DNA of 64,000 nt, from assembly GCA_030710605.1 (NCBI GenBank), contig CP092884.1, positions 17,217,483 through 17,281,482 of the forward strand, read 5' to 3'. The notes under the pieces were generated by a model. It searched no databases. It was not told where the DNA came from and saw only the letters and a program-made list of their open reading frames with translations. The stretch is from Cordylochernes scorpioides. Its lineage: Eukaryota > Arthropoda > Arachnida > Pseudoscorpiones > Chernetidae. Shown piece by piece: positions 22,579 to 32,681 of the stretch (positions are counted from its first letter, which is position 1; each line of letters starts with the position of its first letter). The position numbers were made by a program, and so were the translations under genes.

Positions 22579-23065
22579 ATGCCTCGCCGCAGCCGACCTT
22601 CACTTGGTAGGAATACGGCTGCTTCCAGGAGATATAGGAATGCTAGAGCTATTGAGACACCACTTCAAAGTGAGACGCGTCGTGCGCTTCGCCGTCTTAG
22701 GTATTCTGAAGCCCGCGTCGCAGCTACACAAACTATGCAAGTTCCTGTTCAGCGTATTCAGCTTTGGACTCATAAGCCGTTTTCAGGTTTGCAGTATAAT
22801 GCCCATATTGATTATTAAGCTGATTTATCTGTCGATATAGGCCAAATGTCTCGGGTATGCCAGTTTTGCTCTGCTTTGAGATTTAGAGATGAACCCTTTG
22901 GCCTCTGTTGTAAACAAGGTAGAGTTTCTCTACCTGCTATTGAGTCCCCTCCAGAACCTATTTTCTCTTTGCTCTCTGGCCTACATCCTCTATCGAAGTC
23001 CTTCTTGCTGCATATCCGTAGATATAACTCTATATTCCAAATGGCATCTTTTGGTGCTAGACAAG
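22579..23065 (+). pseudogene. Helitron Rep/helicase N-terminal fragment, interrupted
   Basis: The ATG at 22579 opens an arginine-rich frame (residues 1-79, MPRRSRPSLG...). It reaches an in-frame TAA at 22816-22818, then continues in the same frame into a segment with a CXXC zinc motif (CQFCSALRF), LPAIESPPEP, LLSGLHPLSKSF and RRYNSIFQMASFGA. This succession is typical of the region in front of the Helitron-like N-terminal domain of animal Rep/helicase proteins. After SFGA (about 23065) the similarity stops, so the HUH nuclease and helicase domains are missing. The internal TAA may be a nonsense mutation or sit in an unrecognised intron. The element cannot move by itself. Confidence 0.72.
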
Positions 23066-23640
23066 TTGTAACTGTAAATATGCATATTTTGTGTGGTATT
23101 ACAAAAGTTTCAATAAATATCTTTTTTAAATATTTTCTCTTCAAGCCCATCACACATGCTACATTTTTCACATGTTTCAATGTGTAGGGTTTTAAACCTT
23201 CATGGTAAGGTATTCTTACTTAAGAAGTATACTGTGTTAGAAAAATTTATGGTTTTTAATTATTGGTTATTATTGTGTTTATTTTACATACATGTGTTTA
23301 TGTTACATAGTATGTGTTATTTTTTTGATAATTTGATTGGAAATATTAGTTTTAGCACAACTTGCTTCATACCGTAATGTTATATCTGTGTTGGCTTGCT
23401 GAACAATACTGGCCCAACATGAATTTACCTATGTTTACCCAAATTACCATTTTTGCATAAGTATACGTCTTGCACCTAATAAGAGACCTAAACAATGAGT
23501 AAGGTTGAACAAAGAGTGGTCTAACATACACATTGTTTAGGTTTCAGTGAACAAAGAGGTCAGTAAATTTTATTAGAAAAAAAAAAATCTATTTCATGTA
23601 ATGTAATAGAAACAAAATAAACCTCATCCTACCTAATATA

Positions 23641-23945
23641 CATTACTGATGAGGAAGGGTGGTCGGTGGAAGGCTGGTTAAACCGTTTGGTTTACGACCA
23701 CTACGACCCGGGTTCGATCCCCGCATTGGACACTTTTTTCTGTTTAAAAAAAAAAAATGCTCCAATGGCCCCCCGATTCTTGCAAAAGTCCAACCCCACC
23801 AGCGAGTGCAAGTAACCAAACGGGGCTCTGGCACATTTGTAAGTGCAAAGTCGAACTGCTTTCACATGTGTAGACATGTGGTGCGCTTACAGTAAAAAGC
23901 AGTCGCTAACTACCCACCATGCTTATCATGGCCTGTACCACGTGT
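23641..23945 (+). repeat. tRNA-like SINE or captured tRNA-like sequence
   Basis: An A-box-like TGGTCGGTGGAAGG (about 23660) and a B-box GGTTCGATCCC (23711-23721) have the spacing of a tRNA promoter and are followed by a T run. I could not fold a clean anticodon arm, so it is not a functional tRNA. The part from 23775 on is the dispersed repeat also seen at 18873-19045. The combination of tRNA-like head and unrelated body suggests a SINE. It lies inside the Helitron. Confidence 0.45.
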
Positions 23946-24322
23946 ACTAGGGATAAGCAAAAAATAAAAAAATAAAAAAATAATGAGGATTAAAGATTTT
24001 GATTTGTGTTGAAAATTTTGCATGCATTTCTATTTCTGTTCTTATCTTGCAAAGCTAATGGATTGTTTAGTTTGCTTATTTTTGACTCGCCAATTTGTTT
24101 AGTGATAAAGTGGTATAGCGTTCTTTTTCAGAGCATCACCCTACAAAAAAATTACCTGACCTTTCCTAATATTCAGATAGATTGATTATATCAACGTACT
24201 AGACTACAAACATTCCCTCGAGTAAAAACAATTATTTAAAAAAAAATCTTATCTAAATATATATCACTCGGGTAGATATGCACACGGGTCAATCCCGGGG
24301 CGAAGCCCGGGTCGGCGTCTAG

Positions 24323-25263
24323 TATACTTATATAACGAAGGATTTCTTATACATAAAAATTCGAAAACATTATTTTTTTTTAAATAATAAAATAGAATAA
24401 TAATAGAAATATTTATACATGCTTAAGTTTTGTCTATGTGTGTATGAATGTATTTTTAAGATTTATTAATTTATATAACATTTTTGCAATTAAGTTGGCG
24501 ATCTATGGATACGCTCCAGGAAGCCTGAGTTATATATATGTTGCTACTACTAAGATTTTAATTTCAAATGATTTTAACATATTCTTCTACAATATCTTTG
24601 AATGATAAAAATAAGTGCTTTCTAAAAATCAGATTTGTATTGAACATCACAGAATCATTTAGTCAGCGGCTGAACTATTTTCTGAGTATATTCGGTCAGT
24701 AGATCTCTTTATTGGCCTTACCATTGAACAGCAAAGAATCATTCTAATCTCGGCTTCGAACATTAGAGTCGCAGGTCGAGTATTCGCGTAGATATCTGGA
24801 GATGACAATAGCAGAAACAAGTTGGATGGTTAATCAGTATCTCAAAAGAAATATCAGTGAGTTACCAAGATGTTGGGGAAAGGCTTTCAGGAAACATCTG
24901 GCCATATGAGGCACGTCCTCCCCGTGGTCTCAGGCCTTGGGAAATACAAAACCTCCGGTAGGAAATCACCGCGTTGTTTCTTAAGCTAATCTAGAGATGA
25001 ATCTGACAACATCTAAGGTTTTCTTAGAAAGGAATCGATGAACTTGACCTGCGGAAACTTGAGAACTATATCTTTCTTTAAATTATAACTCTGATATCTA
25101 TATTTTCTAAATATATTTATTATATCTATTTTATTTTTCGACGATTTCCTTTTCAAAATAATGTTGCTTTTTTAGTTCTGAAAAATGGATATTACCGAAT
25201 TATTCAAAATTTCGTTAGAATTCTTATTGGAAAGTTTATACATGTATAGTAAAAGTGAATGAA
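24323..25263. other. Non-coding stretch without recognisable feature
   Basis: No credible frame on either strand, no terminal repeats and no RNA gene signal that I could support. Confidence 0.5.
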
Positions 25264-25680
25264 TATTTATTCTATTTATTTTTTAGAATTATAAAATTCA
25301 GTAAAAAAACTTAGAAAATTTTAGAATCTATAATTTTTACTCTCATAATAGTTTCTTTTTTAAGAAACCAACTTAATCTATTTCGTCTTAAAATGGTCGA
25401 GATTCAGAATATATTTGTCGTATAGGAAAATCATCAAATCATATTGGCCAAACTTCTTTCTGTAGAACTCGGTCTTTTTTTTTTCAAATCTTCAAAATGG
25501 CATCAGAATTTCTTATTAATTAATTAGTAAACGAAAAAAAAATTGCGCTACAAATTTTAAAATAAAAATACAACCTTTCGCAATGAGTTTCTGATGCCAT
25601 TTTGAAGATTTGAAAAAAGACCGAGTTCTAAAGAAAGAAGTTAGGCCAATATGATTTGATGATTTTCCTATACGACAAAT

Positions 25681-25923
25681 AGTTTACTTGAAAACCATTT
25701 CTAAGATTCCATCCTTCGGTGTAGCATATAAAAGCAGAATGATCCAAAACAGTTTTAGAGCTCTGAGAAGCGGTCTGGTGGATTAAATTGGCGAAACCGC
25801 TGGGAGGGTTCACCACTGATGAGCCAAGCCCTCCCAATATATTTTTTCATTGCAGTAAGGACAGTAAAAGTTCGTTTTATGTATAAAAGAAACATTCGCG
25901 CTTTCAAATGCTTTTATTTTATA
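25681..25923 (+). repeat. Direct repeat unit 1 (243 bp) with hammerhead-like core
   Basis: Nearly identical to 26053-26294 (one substitution by eye), start-to-start distance 372 bp, spacer about 129 bp. Each unit holds GGGAGGG and CCCTCCC hairpin arms and the hammerhead strands described separately. The 3' part (TTCATTGCAGTAAGGACAG) is shared with other MITE-like repeats at 19200 and 38900. Confidence 0.9.
25769..25827 (+). ncRNA. Hammerhead-ribozyme-like core, strands in non-canonical order (unit 1)
   Basis: Three short strands contain every conserved hammerhead position. Strand S1, 25769-25781: stem III half, then GTC, then stem I half. Strand S3, 25788-25801: TTGGC, GAAA, CCGCT. Strand S2, 25810-25827: TCACCA, CTGATGA, GCCAA. 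Stem III pairs 25769-25774 with 25796-25801 (6 bp). Stem I pairs 25776-25781 with 25810-25815 (6 bp, one wobble). Stem II pairs 25788-25792 with 25823-25827 (5 bp). The G10.1-C11.1 and A15.1-U16.1 pairs and C17 are present. The order S1-S3-S2 is not one of the three known hammerhead permutations. Activity is unproven. Confidence 0.5.
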
Positions 25924-26052
25924 TGTATAGATGGCGCGTTATTGCGTCGTGTTAATTTATTCCTAATGGCCTTGTCTTTATAGTTTGCTGAAGAGCATTG
26001 CTCGAAGCAAATATTTGAATGCAATTCTACTGTCCTATAAGCTTATGTCCAC

Positions 26053-26294
26053 AGTTTACTTGAAAACCATTTCTAAGATTCCATCCTTCGGTGTAGCATA
26101 TAAAAGCAGAATGATCCAAAACAGTTTTAGAGCTCTGAGAAGCGGTCTGGTGGATTAAATTGGCGAAACCGCTGGGAGGGTTCACCACTGATGAGCCAAG
26201 CCCTCCCAATATATTTTTTCATTGCAGTAAGGACAGTAAAAGTTCGTTTTATGTATAAAAGAAACATTCGCGCTTTTAAATGCTTTTATTTTAT
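26053..26294 (+). repeat. Direct repeat unit 2 with hammerhead-like core
   Basis: Second copy of the 25681 unit. Its hammerhead strands are at 26141-26153, 26160-26173 and 26182-26199, with the core unchanged. With both units on one transcript, S1 and S2 of unit 1 plus S3 of unit 2 would give the canonical strand order. Confidence 0.9.
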
Positions 26295-26811
26295 AAATAT
26301 ATTCTGAATCTCGACCATTTTAAGACGAAATAGATTAAGTTGGTTCCTTAAAAAATAAACTATTATGAGAGTAAAAATTATAGATTTTAAAATTTTCTAA
26401 GTTTTTTTTACTGAATTTTATAATTCTAAAAAATAAATATAATAAATAAATAGAAACTCATTGCGAAAGGTTGTATTTTTATTTTATAATTAATTAGTGC
26501 AGTTAAATAATTGAATGATCTTAAGAGATTATTTGCTTCATTATACTTTTTTTTAATTATCGTTTTTTTAATCTAATAAAAATCTTATCGCATTAATTTT
26601 ATTTAAGAATAGTTTACGGACGTAACAAAAATTTTGATAGTTCTATGCCCCCTAAATAGATAAATGAATAAAAACATCACAACAAGACATTCATTCCTAT
26701 CTGCTTATTTACAAGTATACGAGCAAAAAGACACTAATCACTACATCGTGGTTAGTAACAAAGTAAAACAACAGACGTAGGACATGCACAGTACAAATCT
26801 AACGTCTAATC

Positions 26812-28257
26812 AATAAAAAGCTATCGACCTATTTCGTTAACATCTAATCTGTCTAAGATCTACGAAAAGTTATTAAAAAGAAAATTTATGAATATTATAT
26901 GCAAAACAATTTATTAAGTCCCAAACAACATGGATTCATCAAGTCAAAATCTACTATTACAGCCTTTAATAATATAATCGATATAATAATGAAACACAAA
27001 ACCAAAGAACTGACAGCTCTGGTCACAATAGATATTGCGTGGGCCTTTGATAATGCATGGTGGCCTGCGATTTTAGAAATAATAGATGAAGATAATTTGC
27101 CGAAAAGTTTAATAATGACTATTCAATCATATTACAAATCGAGGAAAAAGAAATTTACATATAGAACAATAAATAATCAAAATACAAAGGGATGTCCGCA
27201 GGGTGGCCCGCTATCTCCACTACTATGGTTAATATTACTAAACGATCTTTTGATCAAATATCAAGTTCCTAATAGTGAAGTGGTATGTTATGCGGATGAT
27301 GTATCAATTATATGCTGGCACAACAAATTCAAAGACCTGAAATTAGTTATAGAAAAGGCATTAAATACGATTGATGTATGGTGTAAGAGTAACAAACTTG
27401 AAATAAGTCTAGAAAAACTAATATACTTTATTTACACAACAAAGAAAAAATCCCAATCAAATTTAATAATGAAATAATCATGCCAACTCTGAAGACCAAA
27501 ATTTTAGGAATAATAATTGCAAATCACAGAAGTAGAAACAAAATAAATTTTACATACCACATAGAAGAAATAGTAAATCGTACAAAACGTTTTAAAAATT
27601 ATCTCTTCTCAATTTGTGGGAAATCTTGGGGTCTAAGCACCCAGAAAAGGCTAACTTTATATAAATCCATTTTCAGACCAATACTTACATATGGAGCCGA
27701 AATTTGGTTCAAATATTTAAATAAAAAATGCTTACAAAAATTAAATTCAACCCAATATCAAATACTAACATGGTGTATACAAGCCTATAAATCCACATTA
27801 TATAGCTGTGTTCGTAGTTTGGCCAACATTCCTCTGATCTCAGACTTTATCGAATCCAGAATCATGATATCAGATCTGAGAAACTTATCCACAGATGATC
27901 AACAAATTTATGACCCATTTATTCCAGGAATTATAGATACCTTTCTCAAATAAAGAATGAATATTCTGAAAAACGAAGCAAATAATACTTTCTTAAGCTT
28001 TTTTCCCCAAGAAATCCCTAAATACTTTCGTCCAAATTTTTATAATACTCAATTTGTTACAAACCACGGAAATTTCAAAAGGTTTTTAATTATAATAAAG
28101 GGGCAGTGGAGGATTCAAGTTTATTTTTTGGTATTGAGGAACAAACCTCAAGACATCTACTGATCGATTGCCCAGCATTTCAAGATTATAGAATGAAGAA
28201 TGAACTAGTTGTTTGTGAACTTAACGATTTTATTTCCGATAAAAATCATATTTAAAG
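26812..28257 (+). pseudogene. LINE reverse transcriptase and C-terminal region, frameshifted
   Basis: The reading begins at YRPISLTSNLSKIYEKLL (about 26818) and continues as the RT palm: PKQHGFIKSKST, IDIAWAFDNAWW with the first catalytic Asp, KGCPQGGPLSPLLW, and CYADDVSII (about 27285) with the YADD box. A stop and frame change occur at 27475-27480. A post-RT segment with FRPILTYGAEIWF follows in the new frame, a further stop at 27951-27953, then fragments ending in HLLIDCPAF (about 28160-28190), the C-terminal knuckle. The 3' untranslated tail ends near 28430 in an AATTGT repeat. The motifs fit I/R1-type LINEs. The 5' endonuclease part is absent, so it is truncated as well as broken. Confidence 0.85.
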
Positions 28258-28434
28258 TTCAATTCATTTTGTAAATACATTCTAAACTTTCTACAAAATC
28301 TGGATCTCTAATATTTTCATGCGTTGAATAATGTAAATAACTTATGTAAATAAACTTTTCTCCTTGTTTGGCGCATGTATCCCTTGCGGGATATAGCGCT
28401 TTGGAATAAAATAATTGTAATTGTAATTTAGTGG

Positions 28435-30110
28435 TATTTGAACGATCTTTATTACCCATTAAACATATCAATAAGAGAGTGTAGTGAATTTACCATGTTA
28501 AGATCGTTCTTAAAGAGTAGAAACTATTTTATTAACGCGACAATTTCTTTTTTTCTTTTTGTTCAAGGCATATATCAAATTAAGTTTAGTTTTATTAAAG
28601 AAAGTTTATTTAACATAGATAATCTAATAAAATCCACACTAAATAAATCTTGGATATTGTAAATATCGTTGAACAGCTATTGAATCAATTTGTTGTTTTG
28701 GTTTCAATAGAATTTAGTACGAATGTAGAGATAATATAAAGACGGGCTACAATTTTTCTTATCACATTATTGCGCAGGGCCATCATGTTTAGTATCAAGT
28801 CGGGTCAATATAGCGATAAATAATAATATATAAGTCTGAAGAAAGGATCAACAACTAAGTTTTATTCCTAAAGAAGTAGTAATGCTTGGTAATTTCATCT
28901 CTTCACCAGAGTTCCAAGTTGGAGCTTGGCGTTGAAGAAATTCTCCTGAACCAGGACTTCTTAGGTCTCCACTTAGCCAGACCTGAAGCTTCGTAATCTT
29001 TCTGAATCACGAGACCTCATTGAGTTGCTCTGTGTTGGGAGACTAAGAATGCTTTTCTTATGAAGTGATTAATAGGTGGCATCCACTGTACGCAGTTCTT
29101 TAGACTTTGAACGTTGATGCCTGTGATGGAGAATTTGCCATTCCACGTTGATTTACAGATGATAACGATGTAATATTCCTTCGAAACTGGAGTCGAGGCG
29201 GAGCTCCCCAAGGGTTCAAGTATTTAAGACATTCATCCTTTGGATGCCCATAGCATTGAGAGTGAGAGTTTTTGATTATTAGAGAATCATCCTCACACAA
29301 ATTTTACAGTATTTTAACAACTCCCGTTTGAGCATGCGTAGCGAGCTTTTATTAGTAGCTATTAGTGAGAGAGAGAGAGAGAGATGCTAAGTTATTTCTA
29401 AAGTGGTTTTATTTATTGTTCTCTTCAAGGAGAAATGTTCTGTTCAATCGTTTGTTCTTGTCGTCATTATCTGCGAAGATGTTAGACAAAGTTTCTGGTT
29501 GGAATGTAATAATATATAATGTAAAGCCTCACCCTTTCTGAAACTTATGACTTCGTTTTCTAAAACATAAACTTGAGGAGATGGGGAGAATATAAAAAAA
29601 AATGTTACGTTCATTATAGGTCTTGAAAAACTTTCCAGTATCAAATCCAAGGAATATAATTTCCACTTTTATTATATCATTAAATAGTTATACAAGGTAT
29701 TGGAGAGATCGAATTTATTGGTCAGGTTACCAATCTTTGTGGGTTGTCGTAAGGTTCTGTCTTTAAGCTTCGATACATTCTATAAGGTGGTTCAGTGAGA
29801 CCCCTCTTGTCCTGCAGACAGTAAATTGTGAGAAGATCTTGACGCCATTCTGGAACAGGAGTAGTCTTGTATAGACAGTTTTGATCCTGAGTCCATCCTT
29901 AATATCAAAATTATCCAAAGCGTTATTTTGTAACCTTTTTTCCGAATTTAATTTCCTTTGGGCATACGCGCGCGTTTAAATTTGCGTGACTGCGATTTTG
30001 ATATGCATGAAGTTTGTTTTCGAATAGAAGATTTAAATATATTCATTTATTGCCTCATTTATTTATTCATTTATAAATATGGTTATCATATATATAATAT
30101 TGAGACATCT
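28435..30110. other. Non-coding stretch; GA microsatellite
   Basis: No open frame here has a recognisable domain. A GA run lies near 29368-29386. The minus strand around 29690-29920 faintly resembles a reverse transcriptase, but not well enough to call. Confidence 0.45.
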
Positions 30111-30119
30111 GACTCATTC

Positions 30120-31480
30120 CATCACGAAGCCAAAACGGCGTGGGTGGTAGACAAGAAAGTGCAACTTGCCCAGAAGGGACCTTGGGATAAAAATAAAAGA
30201 GTCAGTAGAGAACGAGACAGAGGGGAATGAACAGACAGTCCGTTGACAGCAGCTCGACAGACAGGAGTTCTGAAGAAGGTGCGTTCGGTGAAATTTCAGT
30301 GGATAGTAGCTGTTGGCCTGAGTTGACGGGAGTTGTCCTAAACCTGACCTGGCAGGGTTGGCGACTGAACTGTGTGTACAGAACGGACTGCTCTGTGGAA
30401 GTGGACACCGGAAAAAGTATGTCAGTCGGCAGCGGAGCAGCCTACAGGTTAGTGCTGCCCAGGCCGGACGGTTTACAAGAGTGACATGCACGGCGCTAAG
30501 TATCCTTCTGATGACGTAGATTAAAGGCAAATCTCACTTACTGTATTCTCACCATTCCACCTCAGTGTAATAAAGCTATAGATGCATCATTATGCGAACT
30601 CGCGCGTTATCTTTGATCATTCTGATCAGACAAATAACATGAAAGGCACCTGGGAACAACGCAACATTTGGTGTCAGAAGTGGAATGCAGCTTAATATTC
30701 ATTTTTTATAATTGAAGATTCGAATTATTTTTGCTCAAATCTAAAACAAGATGGAAAGACCAGTCCATCTCGAGATGAAAGAATTAAAAATATTAATCAG
30801 ATACATTTCTAAGTAAGTACCCAGAAATGTATCAATGGAGTTCTGATATTAAAGATGAGATACGATTAATACACTCGAGCGCTGTTTTTAGCAATATTTT
30901 GAGGGAAAACCTGCCAGATTATTCGAAGACAAGATGGATTTTAGCGACTAGGCTTTCCGCAAGACTACTGTCCCTAAAGACTCAATCTCGTCAGCGAAGG
31001 ATCAAGATTGCCGAATGGGCCACATTGGAAATAGTGGAATGGAGAAGGAGCTGATCCAGACCGGATTTGTAACGGATAAGGGCGGATTGGTCTCCTCCGA
31101 CAACGGCTGCAGGACGAATCTTTTAAACCAAGTCAGGCAAACGAAGGAATGGTGGCCTTCAGGTGATGAGCCGCATAGAAATTCAGCCTCCAGGATCCCC
31201 TCAGAAATACTCCTTGAGGATATAAGTGATTTTATAAAGTTGAAATGTAACGACGTTGCAGACTTCTGTTGCAATGTCAGACAGCTAGAAACTACAGTGT
31301 GTAAAGGGGAGGTAAAATCTGACTGTCACTTCCATGTTGATAGCCAACCAAGAACAGGGGCTATTTTTGCCTATCAGGGAGTCTTAAGGATAGTGCGTAA
31401 AGCCGTCGTCATTAGGGTTGAGGAGTCTATAAATGTCTATAAAATATTTTTCCTGTTTATTTATTTTAGAATATTTAACT
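30120..31480 (+). mobile_element. Possible 5' part of an LTR retrotransposon
   Basis: At 30665-30666 a CA end is followed by TTTGGTGTCAGAAGTGG, which looks like a primer-binding site (TGG start) directly behind an LTR. The preceding GC-richer 500 bp would be the LTR; its left boundary is not found. Downstream, fragmentary frames (for example 30827-31054 and 31015-31497) could be gag remains but show no zinc knuckle or other motif that I recognise. No 3' LTR was found. Confidence 0.35.
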
Positions 31481-31695
31481 TTTATATGTGTATATGAATC
31501 ACTGCGCCTGAACTTTTCTTTAATGTTGAAGTCTCTAATAATTATAATTTGTACATCGCGTGAGTAACTTATCAATAAATCTTTGTATAGTCGTTAGATC
31601 GTCTTCTAGATAGCAAGGTTCATGTTTTAGATGGACGTTTATTAGAACTATTAGTTGGTTATTTATATCGATATCGATTGCGCATATAATAACAA

Positions 31696-31830
31696 CCAGC
31701 CGAATGACCCGGGCAACGCCCGGGTTTTACCCGATTAAATTTTTTTATTCAAATACTATTCGTTACAATTATAAATTGGAGCCGTGGATGTCACTCTTGT
31801 GAAACGTCCCGCTCCAAACTTTACATGTAC
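31696..31830 (-). mobile_element. Helitron 3' end, minus strand
   Basis: The complement shows a CCCGGGC/GCCCGGG hairpin and a terminal CTGG (CTRR consensus) at 31696-31699. The first ~130 bp match the 3' part of the Helitron at 36398. I did not find its 5' terminus; after about 31830 the sequence diverges, with a C12 run at 31850-31861. Confidence 0.65.
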
Positions 31831-32082
31831 ATTAGGTCAGCTGGTATTACCCCCCCCCCCCATTTTCACCGCTAGAGGCGCGAGCGAAAGAGTAAATTTG
31901 TAAATAACACGACGGATATTCGGAATAGAGACCAGACATTTTTACTAAGAGTTGTTACTCTACTTTATATACTGTTAAAATTTCAGTCAGATTAGTTACG
32001 TATTCTGGACGTGTATAATTGACAAACATACATAAATACGCTGACATATAAATGAGTTTAAAAAATTGTAAAAGAAAAAAAA

Positions 32083-32153
32083 TGCATCCGCCGGGAATCG
32101 AACCCGGGCCGCCCGCGTGGCAGGCGAACATTCTACCACTGAACCACCGATGG
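32083..32153 (-). pseudogene. tRNA-Gly(GCC) pseudogene
   Basis: A 71-nt minus-strand match to the tRNA-Gly genes at 49335 and 49701. The anticodon arm with GCC and the T arm (CCGGG, TTCGATT, CCCGG) are intact, and the T run downstream is present. The acceptor stem is damaged: 5' CCATCGG cannot pair with 3' CGGATGC. About 30 bp of 3' flank are also shared with the other two copies. Confidence 0.8.
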
Positions 32154-32159
32154 TTTTAA

Positions 32160-32679
32160 AAAATGGCCATATTTGGGTATTTATTCCATTCACAAAAGCA
32201 AACGGTGACAGAATTAAGAATTGATTGATGACTCTGATACTTGTAATATTTTAATGATATCTCTAATAACGGTGAATCTGTTGCGCGCGAAAAAATGTAT
32301 TTAATAAAATAAGCTGGGCATTTTTTCCTCGATAGGTTATTTTATTTATATAAGATTCAAAATTAGCAATACGCTTGTGAAGGGATCAATATTTGTATCT
32401 TGTATTGCATAAATGGCGATATTGTTTTGTTTGATGAATTCAATAAGATATCCTTTCCACTTAGCATGTGTGATTCCACAAACGTTGAGGGTTGCGCAAC
32501 TTATTTGAATATTTTGCATATGGTTCTCTACCAAATGTCTATTTGAAGATGATTCTAAGAGCCCAACACCCTGTTGAAATTTACATGTGTAAATAAATAG
32601 ATAAAATATGCAGAGGGAAGAGGGTATACGTTGAAAATTGAATTCAAAATAGAGATAAATCCAACATAAAATGAAGTAT
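32160..32679. other. Non-coding stretch without recognisable feature
   Basis: Short open frames only; nothing recognised on either strand. Confidence 0.45.
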
Positions 32680-32681
32680 TA

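Larger units (their letters stand above)
21065..24322 (+). mobile_element. 3.26-kb Helitron with remnant of Rep/helicase gene
   Basis: The 5' end is TCTATATTAATAAAATGC after a host A (21064). The 3' end is a GC-rich hairpin (CCCGGGGCGAAGCCCGGG, about 24293-24310), then CTAG (24319-24322) and host T. The first ~190 bp are nearly identical to the Helitron start at 55223. Inside are a 256-bp tandem duplication, a broken N-terminal Rep gene and a tRNA-like repeat. The two ends may belong to one element or to two overlapping ones; I favour one because the coding remnant lies between them in the correct orientation. Confidence 0.7.
25264..26500. repeat. Complex nested inverted repeat
   Basis: Outer arms about 25264-25412 and 26297-26446 are inverted copies of each other. 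An inner pair, 25414-25508 and 25589-25682, forms a hairpin around a ~80-bp loop. A third pair, about 25555-25590 and 26452-26490, crosses the outer arms. Two direct repeats (25681-25923 and 26053-26294) fill the centre. The order is not that of a simple TIR transposon and suggests several rearrangements or template switches. No protein is encoded; the open frames over the direct repeats are accidental. Confidence 0.85.

Noticed and set aside
25628-26209. Two near-identical small minus-strand frames (69 and 60 codons)
   Set aside because: They arise from the duplicated 243-bp non-coding unit; no start context, domain or conservation supports translation.
29690-29920. Possible retrotransposon reverse transcriptase on the minus strand (a DIKDG-like phrase)
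   Set aside because: Only one weak block could be read and it lacks YXDD or other ordered motifs.
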